From NCBI GenBank assembly GCA_003210315.1, contig QCVQ01000004.1, forward strand, positions 1 through 64,000: a stretch of DNA of 64,000 nt, read 5' to 3'. Source of the stretch: Synechococcus sp. AG-686-F08 (lineage in GTDB: Bacteria > Cyanobacteriota > Cyanobacteriia > PCC-6307 > Cyanobiaceae). The translations under genes and the position numbers were made by a program. This document shows positions 17,852 through 26,274 of this stretch, one piece after another. Each line of letters begins with the position of its first letter. The stretch's first letter is position 1. Under the pieces are notes generated by a model. That model searched no databases, was not told where the DNA came from, and was given only the letters and a program-made list of their open reading frames with translations.

Positions 17852-20800
17852 TCACCAGGGAGATCCAATCAATTCAATACCAGCCCAGAAGAAGGGATTC
17901 TCCACACCACCTGCAATCCGGCGGCGTTGCGACTGGTCGAGATCTTGAAGCAAAGGCTCCCCGCCATCTCCGATCACCTGATCACCCTTCAAGTAAACCG
18001 ATCCCAAAGCAAAGACTTGTCGGGTGCGCTGCAAAGCTGCTGCCTTGGGAAGACCCAGGGACAGGAAGCGATAAAACTGCACAAAAAATGCAGACGTCAC
18101 CACATCATCGACGTACCAGAGTGTGCCGATGGCACTGCGAGCTCCAGCCTGTAAGGCCAATCCCGCGAAGCCCAATTCACTGTCCTGGTCACCAAGCATG
18201 GTGCGACAGGCACTGAGCACGACTAGATCAAGGGGGACATCCCGTCTCTGGCGACGCAGTTGGGCAAAGTCAGCCATCGACATCGGTCCCACACCTGTAT
18301 GGAGAACAGATTTCTCAGGCCCTCCAGGTCGGAAGTCAGCATGAGAGGCCACATGAACGCGGGAATAGCGAGGATCACTGGCTCGCTCAAGAAAGGAGCG
18401 AGGGGTGAACCCGTCGTTGAGATAGCGATCGGTCGTGGCGGAGTCCCGAATCTTGCTGAGCTCCTGCGGCACAAGCGGAAGCGGGCCCAACGTCTCAAAT
18501 TCAGAGGCGCCCATGGCAAGAAGACCACGCGAACGTGTAGAAGCCCGGAAATCCGTTAGAGCCAAAGAAGGCGAAAGGGCAAAACCGTAGCGATCACCGA
18601 AGTAACTCACCCCATCACTCAATGCTGAAAAGGGGACAGCTTGAAGACCCTGATCAGCAGCAATCAAGAGAGTTGTAATGCCAGCAGCATCCAAACTTGA
18701 TTGCATTGGCGCAATCAGCAGCTGATGCAATTGCCGCGACGCCGACTCTGGGTTGGCCACATCCAACGACTCTTGACGGGATAACTGGCGGTACAGATCT
18801 TTCAAAAGTGAGGAAAAGCGAGCCCGTGACACCTCGATTCGCCTGGCCTGAACGGCACCTTTTGGAGGCACCAAGGTGAGGTCCAAAAATCCGGATTGAG
18901 CCTCGGTGAAATTCACTCGGAGCACAGCTGGCACAACAGCCAACCCACTCTGAGCTTGTTGTTGCACCTCCACCAATGTCTGCTGGATGTTCCCAACTGA
19001 TGGGGAGTCCGGGACAAGACCATCGAGGGTTTCATCGAGTCCAAGGGCTGCCACAGCACGAAGAGTGGCCTGAGCATCGGACCCTTGAAGTTGCAACCCG
19101 GCCTGCTCTTCAGGAAGCACCGTTTGAACCGGCCCAGTAGCCAGCGTTGGGGCCTGAGCCTCGGAGGACGCAACAGCCTCCACACTTGTGGTCCCAAAAT
19201 CAACAGCTATCGATTTGGAGCCATTTGATGCCTCACCCGAAATGACTTGGGCATACGGCACAGAAGAGCCTTCAAAAGCAACAGAGACCTGGCTTCCAAC
19301 CCGTTTAACAAGCTGGAGCACAGGCACCACTCCAAGACCATCTAATGCAATCAATCGCTCAGAAGGAGTGTTCTCTTGACCCGTGACATCGGAATTGGAG
19401 TTAATCGTTGGCGTTGGCATTGAACCACAAAGATTCGACGATCCCGTTCCAGAGCAGGTAGCCGTTGTTGGCAAGGAGGAGAACACATCAAGTGCCCCTG
19501 CTTCAACCAAGGTCTCACCCACGTAGGTGATGTCTGCAGTTGAAGCAAAGCGGAGGGTTCCATCCCCTGCTTTGGTGAATGTTCCCGCACCTGCAATGGC
19601 GGAATTCCAATCCAATGTGAAGCCGTTACCCACACTGATGCCACCACCGCCAGCTCCTAGCGACAAGTTGAAGCCGGTCACAGTTTCTGAGCTATCCCGA
19701 CGCAAAACCGAACCGTTATTCAGGGAAATCGAAGTTGTTGATGGAAGCGCAACTGATAATCCGCCAGGCTGATCCATCCAGATCGTGCCACCTCCCGTAG
19801 ACGCCAGAGTGGATGCATACAAAGAGTCTTGGAAGCGAGCAGTGCCTATTCCGCTTTGGTTGAAATTGCCGAAAGCAGTGGCGGATCCTGGGTTATTATT
19901 CCCAAGATTAAGTATTCCCTTCAGCACCAGATCACCTGAGCCCAAGAGAGTGAGATTGGGAGTAAGGCCAATATCTGCAGAAACAGCACTACCAGAGGAG
20001 GGATCGAGCGTAAGGGTGCCCTCTTGGACATCAATCGTGGCGCTGTCTCTAAGCAACACTGGAAGAGTGATTTCGTTGCTTCCAGACCAGTTAACAAGGT
20101 TGCTTCCTGCATTCAATTCAATATTTTCGACGAGGCTGATGTCACCATCGATTTCAAGGGTGGCACCAACTAACACATTGGTGGAAGTCCTTGTTCCCAG
20201 CGAATCATCACGGCTGACCCGCAGCGTGCCTGCTTGAACATTGGTAGTACCAGACCAAGTGTTGCTATTCCCTGAAAGGATCAGTCGACCGTTACCACTT
20301 TTAGTCAAATTTTGACTGCCCACAAGAGTGGCAGCAAACTGCGGAGAGGCAAACCCAGTAGTACCAATAGTGGCATCACCAGTCTCAATATCGAGAGGTC
20401 CATTGAGAGTCAAGGTGATTCCATCAGCTTGCACATATCCAGTATCAGCTTCCAATATGAGGCCACCTGAACCTGTTTCGATATCAGATTTGAGATAGAT
20501 GTAGCCGTGCGCGTCGAGGGTGAGGGAGTTCGTCGAACCGGAATAGTCGATTGGAGCACCAGCATCCCAAGTGATATTTCCGCCTCCTGCGCCACCTGCC
20601 CCAGTTGCGATTTCTACGTTCGCGCCAGCACCAACACCTACACCAAGTTGAGTGCCAATAGCAGTGACATTCACACGAGAATTCGTTGCACTGGATTGAA
20701 ACAATTGCCCGCCTCCTGTTGCAACAGGATTGATATCACCAGCTCCTGCACCAGCAGCAATCGTGATGTCATACGGGTCTAGCAACCATTTGCCGGCAAG

Positions 20801-21829
20801 ACCGTTCGCTGCCGACACATCCAGACGCTCCGGCTCAGCAACAAGGAATGGACCCGACGTCTCGATCTGCCCTCCGTTACCAAAAGTCGCCCCACCGCGG
20901 GCCAGCAGCGTGCCCTGTGCAACTGTGCCACCGGAGGAATTACTGAGATCACTCCAGATCACCACTGTTCCACCATCACCAGCACCGGTGGATGAGGCAT
21001 CAACAAGAGATCCATGCTGCATCCAGGTCTGGGTGGCCTGGCGAACAGTGGGATCACTGTTCTGCCAGCTACCACCGACCTGCACCAAGCCGCCCTTGCC
21101 GGAGCCAGTGGCCAGCAACTGCGAGTTGTTACCGACCCTAATTAAATCCCCTGTGACTGTAAGCGAACCACCATCGCCAAATCCGTTGCTAACGGATAGC
21201 CGGCTGTTCTGCACATCAACCCGGCCGCCAGGTGCATCCACTAGGAGCGCTTCATCAACATCGATCGACACCCCATCCATCCGGATCCAGGGACGCTTTT
21301 CACCCAAACCACCCGACAACAAGCCGTGAGCACCGGCCAACGGATCACCTGCCAAAAAGGGAATCACAGTTGCAGGAGTGTCGAACACATCAAACACCCC
21401 ACCAGAAAAGCGCAACTGGGACGCGGTGCTCAGGGTGAGCTGGGGAACCTGCACAAACGTCCCGCCAGGCATCAGTTGAATTCCTCCAGGAGACAACAAA
21501 AACAGATGGGCCGGAGACGTCAGCGACACAGCTTTGTCGACAAAACTGCCCTCAGCAGCCGTCACACCCAAGACCAAATTGCGAATGCCGTCGCTCTGAA
21601 TCTCTACGCCCCGAATCGCCCCACGCGTGTCGAAGCGACTCAGCCTGTGAAAGCGATTGCGTCCTGCACCACTACCACCATCAATACGGCACAATCCGGC
21701 TTGACAGCTTCCCCCCTCTACTCCATTCACCCGGCTGCCAAGACCTAAGCCAGCCTTCACCTCAGCGCGAACCTCTGAAGCCTGAAGCGATGCCATTAGG
21801 AACAGTGGCAGCATCACTCTTTTCATCAA
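17852..21829 (-). CDS. Two-partner-secretion exoprotein (filamentous haemagglutinin N-terminal domain) with C-terminal CHAT domain
   Basis: Signal peptide; TPS domain (FHRLSRFDTRGAIRGVEIQS...LFLLSPGGIQLMPGGTF); autotransporter-like beta repeats (LTKSGNGRLILSGNSNTWSGTTNVQAGTLRV; FTKAGDGTLRF...GETLVEAGALDV); CHAT motifs RVHVASHADF and DLVVLSACRTMLG. Confidence 0.9.
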   Translation of the reverse strand: MMKRVMLPLFLMASLQASEVRAEVKAGLGLGSRVNGVEGGSCQAGLCRIDGGSGAGRNRFHRLSRFDTRGAIRGVEIQSDGIRNLVLGVTAAEGSFVDKAVSLTSPAHLFLLSPGGIQLMPGGTFVQVPQLTLSTASQLRFSGGVFDVFDTPATVIPFLAGDPLAGAHGLLSGGLGEKRPWIRMDGVSIDVDEALLVDAPGGRVDVQNSRLSVSNGFGDGGSLTVTGDLIRVGNNSQLLATGSGKGGLVQVGGSWQNSDPTVRQATQTWMQHGSLVDASSTGAGDGGTVVIWSDLSNSSGGTVAQGTLLARGGATFGNGGQIETSGPFLVAEPERLDVSAANGLAGKWLLDPYDITIAAGAGAGDINPVATGGGQLFQSSATNSRVNVTAIGTQLGVGVGAGANVEIATGAGGAGGGNITWDAGAPIDYSGSTNSLTLDAHGYIYLKSDIETGSGGLILEADTGYVQADGITLTLNGPLDIETGDATIGTTGFASPQFAATLVGSQNLTKSGNGRLILSGNSNTWSGTTNVQAGTLRVSRDDSLGTRTSTNVLVGATLEIDGDISLVENIELNAGSNLVNWSGSNEITLPVLLRDSATIDVQEGTLTLDPSSGSAVSADIGLTPNLTLLGSGDLVLKGILNLGNNNPGSATAFGNFNQSGIGTARFQDSLYASTLASTGGGTIWMDQPGGLSVALPSTTSISLNNGSVLRRDSSETVTGFNLSLGAGGGGISVGNGFTLDWNSAIAGAGTFTKAGDGTLRFASTADITYVGETLVEAGALDVFSSLPTTATCSGTGSSNLCGSMPTPTINSNSDVTGQENTPSERLIALDGLGVVPVLQLVKRVGSQVSVAFEGSSVPYAQVISGEASNGSKSIAVDFGTTSVEAVASSEAQAPTLATGPVQTVLPEEQAGLQLQGSDAQATLRAVAALGLDETLDGLVPDSPSVGNIQQTLVEVQQQAQSGLAVVPAVLRVNFTEAQSGFLDLTLVPPKGAVQARRIEVSRARFSSLLKDLYRQLSRQESLDVANPESASRQLHQLLIAPMQSSLDAAGITTLLIAADQGLQAVPFSALSDGVSYFGDRYGFALSPSLALTDFRASTRSRGLLAMGASEFETLGPLPLVPQELSKIRDSATTDRYLNDGFTPRSFLERASDPRYSRVHVASHADFRPGGPEKSVLHTGVGPMSMADFAQLRRQRRDVPLDLVVLSACRTMLGDQDSELGFAGLALQAGARSAIGTLWYVDDVVTSAFFVQFYRFLSLGLPKAAALQRTRQVFALGSVYLKGDQVIGDGGEPLLQDLDQSQRRRIAGGVENPFFWAGIELIGSPW

Positions 21830-21937
21830 GCCACCAGAGCAAGCATTTGAGCGTGAGTTCTAAGAAACAGCTCTTTACCCTAGGCATGCATCTCCGTAAT
21901 AACTATTCTTCTCGAGCGCTAATCGTTCGGTTCCTTC

Positions 21938-23614
21938 ATGCTGCTGCTTTTGGCGCAATTGGTTGCCCCGCCACTGCAGCCTGGCCCCGTCCGCATTCCG
22001 GAACCCATCCCCACCGAAAGTCCCCCTTCACGTCCAGTGGACGACGTTCCCCTCAATCCGGCTCCCCTGCAAGAAGCGCAACAACGACAACGGCCAACGT
22101 CTCAGGAACAGACAACAGCTCCGTGGTTTCCACCTGTCGAAGGATCAGCCCCCTACAGCTCCGAACAACTCACTGAGATCATCAGCAGCTGCTCGGAAGG
22201 CAGTCCTTCCCTCAGCCTGCAGCGCTGCGCGGAAGCACTAACAGCGCAATTACAACGCGACGGTTACGTCAACTCGCGCGTGTTTGTGGAAGAGGAGCCA
22301 GCCCCTGGACGCCTTGTCGTGGTGACGGGGCGCTTGGTCGAACTCCATGTAGATGCGACGACTCCTGCTCTCGAACGCCGCGTTCGCAAAGCACTCGCCA
22401 ACCTGATCCAAAAACCTTTACTGCTTCCAGCGCTGCAAACCCGACTTCGTCAGCTCAAGCAACAACAAGTTGTGGGAAGCATTTCCGGCAATCTGGGGAA
22501 GCTTGCTAGCGATCCCACTCAGGCGGTTCTTCGCATCACCGTGACACCTCCAACGCACCCCTGGCGCGGCGACCTAAGCGTGCGCAACGACGGCAACGCC
22601 GGAAGTGGTGAATGGAGAGCCCTCGCGATTCTTCAGAAACAGCAGGTTCTGATGGAAGGGGATGTTCTTCAAATTTACGGAGAAGGGAATGCCGACAGTG
22701 ATCCTGAATTTGGAGCTGGCATTGGATCGATCAGCTACACGCTCCCTTTATCAGACAACATCAACTTCACAGGCTCCTTTGGAGCAAGTCGCCGCAACTT
22801 TGTTGAAGCGAGCGGACTGTCCCATGGACTGAGCTTTCGTCAGTATCAGGGGTTGGGTCAATTCCAATGGACCTTTGCAGAAAACGACAACCAAAGTTGG
22901 TACGCCTTTGCCGGGATCAGCGCCAATCACAACAACAGCTATCTCAACGACGAATCCGTCCCTTTGATCTTGGGGGGAGGTCTCGATGGGGATCTCACCA
23001 CTGGCTACTTACGACTAGGAGTAGGCAATGGCGGGCAATACGGCTCATGGGCCTGGTCAGGCCAGGTCTACGGCCTTCAAGGGCTGGCAGGTTTTAGCTC
23101 AACGGATGAGTTGAAAAATCTCGGCTTTTTCGGAGTGAACCCCGGTGAATCGAGAGCTCTAGGCGGAATCATTACCAATGGCTGGTCGCTGAGCAGAACC
23201 CTTCAACTCTCCTTGCGGGCTGCTGGCCAGATTTCGTTCAATGAACTCACAAACGATATGGGGTTTTCCCTGGGCAGCGACACGGGCCTGCGTGGTTTAC
23301 CGGGAACGTTGATTAGTGGAGACGACGGCTGGCTGGCGAGCACTGAACTGAGTTGGACCTTCTGGCAAAAAGATCAGAATGCCTTCCAACTGGTGCCCTT
23401 TATCGGGATGGGCGGCATCTCAACAACAAGGGATGACATCACCATTTCTGACACGATCGGATCTGGAGGGATGATGCTGCGCTGGCTCAATGGCCAGCAC
23501 TGGAGCGTTGAGCTCGGCTGGATTGAGCAATTCAATGCAGACAACAACACACAAATCTGGGACGACTGGCTGCTCGGCAACGGGCTCTACGGAAAAGTGC
23601 GATTCCGCTTCTAA
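21938..23614 (+). CDS. TpsB/ShlB/FhaC-family outer-membrane translocator
   Basis: POTRA-like region, LRITVTPPTHPWRGDLSVRNDGNAGSGEWRA, GLRGLPGTLISGDDGWLASTELSW, terminal aromatic GKVRFRF; divergent from TpsA-CHAT. Confidence 0.88.
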   Translation: MLLLLAQLVAPPLQPGPVRIPEPIPTESPPSRPVDDVPLNPAPLQEAQQRQRPTSQEQTTAPWFPPVEGSAPYSSEQLTEIISSCSEGSPSLSLQRCAEALTAQLQRDGYVNSRVFVEEEPAPGRLVVVTGRLVELHVDATTPALERRVRKALANLIQKPLLLPALQTRLRQLKQQQVVGSISGNLGKLASDPTQAVLRITVTPPTHPWRGDLSVRNDGNAGSGEWRALAILQKQQVLMEGDVLQIYGEGNADSDPEFGAGIGSISYTLPLSDNINFTGSFGASRRNFVEASGLSHGLSFRQYQGLGQFQWTFAENDNQSWYAFAGISANHNNSYLNDESVPLILGGGLDGDLTTGYLRLGVGNGGQYGSWAWSGQVYGLQGLAGFSSTDELKNLGFFGVNPGESRALGGIITNGWSLSRTLQLSLRAAGQISFNELTNDMGFSLGSDTGLRGLPGTLISGDDGWLASTELSWTFWQKDQNAFQLVPFIGMGGISTTRDDITISDTIGSGGMMLRWLNGQHWSVELGWIEQFNADNNTQIWDDWLLGNGLYGKVRFRF

Positions 23615-23643
23615 CTCTCTCTCAGCAGACCACTCGGACTTAT

Positions 23644-24333
23644 TCAGTCGAGTAACCCACGCTTCTGAAGCGGCTGTAGATCCACAAGCCGCAATCCACC
23701 CTCTTCTTCAACAACAACGTTTCGCTGGCGAAGCTTGCTCAGAGTGCGAGAGGCCGTTTCACGTGCCAAGCCAGCCAACAAAGCGATTTCTCGCTGAGCA
23801 AGGGGCGGAATGAGAGCCTGAGGATCAGCGTCTGAGCCAGAATTTTTGCGGGCAAGATAGGCCAAAGCATCGAGCAAACGCGACGTGGCATCAGCACTTT
23901 GCAGAGCAAATCTCCTGTTGAGATCTCGCAAGCGCCCAGCCTCTAAACGCGCAAGCGCCAACGCGAAACCAGCCTGTTTCGCGAGAAGCGCGGCAAACGG
24001 GACCGCACGGAGCTTGACCAAGCAAAGGGGGGTCAGGGCCACTACATCAGCAGAACGGGCCGCACCATCGAGGGCAGCCATTTCACCAAAGACATCACCA
24101 GCCCCAAGCAGCGACATCACCACCTCATCCCCATCCATGGTGTAAGTCCGCACTTTGGCTAAGCCAGAGCGAAGCAAGAACACAGACTCTCCCCAGTCTT
24201 GTTCCATGACGATCACTTGCTCAGGCTGATGGGACGACTCGCGATGCCGGTCGAGCAATTGCATCAACTGATCCTGTTCTAAAGACTCAAACATCTGCAT
24301 CTCAGCCAATGCAGTGACAGAAAAAATAGACAT
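23644..24333 (-). CDS. Crp/Fnr-family transcriptional regulator
   Basis: cNMP domain GDVFGEMAALDGAARSADVVA; HTH PLAQREIALLAGLARETASRTLSKLRQRNVV. Confidence 0.93.
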   Translation of the reverse strand: MSIFSVTALAEMQMFESLEQDQLMQLLDRHRESSHQPEQVIVMEQDWGESVFLLRSGLAKVRTYTMDGDEVVMSLLGAGDVFGEMAALDGAARSADVVALTPLCLVKLRAVPFAALLAKQAGFALALARLEAGRLRDLNRRFALQSADATSRLLDALAYLARKNSGSDADPQALIPPLAQREIALLAGLARETASRTLSKLRQRNVVVEEEGGLRLVDLQPLQKRGLLD

Positions 24334-24334
24334 C

Positions 24335-24682
24335 TCAGAATTTGATCAAAAGCAACACCCAAATCAGCTTGCAGAGCAGGTGAAGGCTCTGATCCAAGAC
24401 AAGAGTGAAGCGACAACGAATCTTCAACCAATCAATGATGGCGTGCAGCGACGTTTCCATCAGCCCCAACAGAGGGACACCCGTGAGAAGGGCAACCGCA
24501 AGCCCATGGGTGGCAGCGTGAGAGCCCAGCCACCAACTCCAGTGGAGCGTGTCATCACGACCAGGAATCTTCTCCACTGCCATGCGGTCGCTCTGCAACA
24601 CAAAATCACAGACGAAATGCGCCAGCGCCAACAGGATCAACAGATTGAGTGATTCCATCCACGATGCGGACATAGGCCGCAC
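24335..24682 (-). CDS. DUF3307-like small membrane protein
   Basis: LILLALAHFVCDFVLQSDRMA...HAATHGLAVAL...HAIIDWLKIR. Confidence 0.7.
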   Translation of the reverse strand: MRPMSASWMESLNLLILLALAHFVCDFVLQSDRMAVEKIPGRDDTLHWSWWLGSHAATHGLAVALLTGVPLLGLMETSLHAIIDWLKIRCRFTLVLDQSLHLLCKLIWVLLLIKF

Positions 24683-24718
24683 CCGCTAAAGCGGAAGAGG
24701 CCAATTAGTTATCTCACC

Positions 24719-25288
24719 ATGCTGGGCGTCCATCCGCGACTGAGCCAGTTGCTGGTCACTCATCTCAAAGAACTGAAAGCAGAATCCCTGCTTTATGCAA
24801 GCGGAGAGATCGTGATGGAAGAGCAGGAGCATGCCGATGACATCCTGCTGCTGCTCAGTGGAGAGCTAAGTGTTGAGATCGCTGATCAGCGTGAATTAGC
24901 CCGGATCAAACCAGGTGAACTGCTCGGAGAGATGGGGTTATCTGGAGATAATCGCCATTGCGCAACGGTGCGGGTGCTGCACGGTCCAGCGGAGGTCATC
25001 CGGGTGAATGCCGATGCATTGCTTCGCTTGGCTCTCTTTGATGGAGATCTTGCCCTTGAGATGCTCGCCCTCAGTAGTGCACGCTGCAGACAAGGCAATC
25101 AGCTCACGACGCTGCTCCTCGACTCCATCCAAGCTCTTTCAGAAGGAAACAGCATTCAACTGCAGGGATGCATGAACCACCTGCAAGCAGAAGCTGGCGG
25201 CTTCCAGACCGCTGCCAAACAGCTGGCCAGCATCAACGCGCGCCTTGGTTCCCCTGACTGCACTGCATCAAACGGAACGCATCATTAA
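24719..25288 (+). CDS. Cyclic nucleotide-binding-domain protein without recognisable effector
   Basis: ADDILLLLSGELSVEIADQRELARIKPGELLGEMGLSGDNRHCATVRV. Confidence 0.85.
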   Translation: MLGVHPRLSQLLVTHLKELKAESLLYASGEIVMEEQEHADDILLLLSGELSVEIADQRELARIKPGELLGEMGLSGDNRHCATVRVLHGPAEVIRVNADALLRLALFDGDLALEMLALSSARCRQGNQLTTLLLDSIQALSEGNSIQLQGCMNHLQAEAGGFQTAAKQLASINARLGSPDCTASNGTHH

Positions 25289-25450
25289 CAAGCAATAGAA
25301 AATCAAGCAATTACACAATGCTCTCTCTCAAACATTTTCCTCGTGATCACACGCTGAAAGGAATCAATTAAGAACTGACAATTCTCTACTTATTAGAAGC
25401 ATTACATTCGCAACAGAAGACCCCACGCCAAGACAGACTGAGACATCGAC

Positions 25451-26122
25451 ATGGATGTGATGCAACTCAAATTGCACGAACGCCTGCAAAATTTAAAGAT
25501 GGTGGCAGCTTTAGCCAGCTTCCTTAAAACTCCAGGGTCTTTAAACAGCGTTTTTGCTGTCGCAGACAGTGTTAAAGACGGCCCTCTTGGTGAACAAGCC
25601 CTTCGCCACCTTCTCTCTGACAGGCACTTCAAAGCCCTTGTCGATGAAGGATGGAGACCGGAACCAATTGATCTACTAAGGCTACAAGCCCTACCTGAAG
25701 GCAGCCTCGGGCGATGCTATGCCGATCAACTGATCAGCCAGAACATCACTCCCGAGGCCTTGATCGATCCAACAGAAATCACCAACGCCAATGAGTTCGT
25801 TGTTCACAGGGTTAGGGAAACCCACGACATCGTTCACGTACTCACCGGTTTTGGGCTTGACGGGGATAGTGAAATAGGGCTTCAGGGCTTCAACCTCGCT
25901 CAGAATCGATCCCCAGTGGCGGTGATGCTGATTTTTGGGGCGATGCTCAGCAGCCTTCAAAACGATGAACCACTTGAGCCTCTTCTCCGCGCCCTGGCCC
26001 ATGGATTTCAGATGGGCCTTGATGCCGAACTAGTGATCGGCCGCAAGCTGGAGGAAGGCTGGGAACGTCCGCTCAAAGACTGGCGCGAAGAACTAAAGCT
26101 GCCCATAGAAGCTGAAGATTGA
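25451..26122 (+). CDS. Coq4-family protein
   Basis: HRVRETHDIVHVLTGFGLDGDSEIGLQGF: HDxxH-x11-E motif. Confidence 0.85.
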   Translation: MDVMQLKLHERLQNLKMVAALASFLKTPGSLNSVFAVADSVKDGPLGEQALRHLLSDRHFKALVDEGWRPEPIDLLRLQALPEGSLGRCYADQLISQNITPEALIDPTEITNANEFVVHRVRETHDIVHVLTGFGLDGDSEIGLQGFNLAQNRSPVAVMLIFGAMLSSLQNDEPLEPLLRALAHGFQMGLDAELVIGRKLEEGWERPLKDWREELKLPIEAED

Positions 26123-26185
26123 ACCCCATCAATAAGCAGCATCAACAGGCTTTAAAGGGCTTGCTTTGTTGATCTCAGATCCATA

Positions 26186-26213
26186 AAATCTCTCACCAAA
26201 TAGCGAGAGATTT
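26186..26213. terminator. Bidirectional terminator-like hairpin between convergent coq4-like gene and alaS
   Basis: AAATCTCTC-N10-GAGAGATTT perfect 9-bp arms. Confidence 0.55.
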
Positions 26214-26274
26214 CATAAGCCGTTTAATCACATCGCTGCAGCGATTGTTCCTCAAAAGAGAAACGCAATAACAG

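Noticed and set aside
21330-21748. 140-aa plus-strand ORF and others opposite the TpsA-CHAT gene
   Set aside because: Antisense shadow ORFs with low-complexity composition.
25456-25471. TGTGA-TGCAAC-TCAAA, 9/10 match to CRP consensus
   Set aside because: Falls within the first codons of the Coq4-like gene; one mismatch, and likely coding coincidence.
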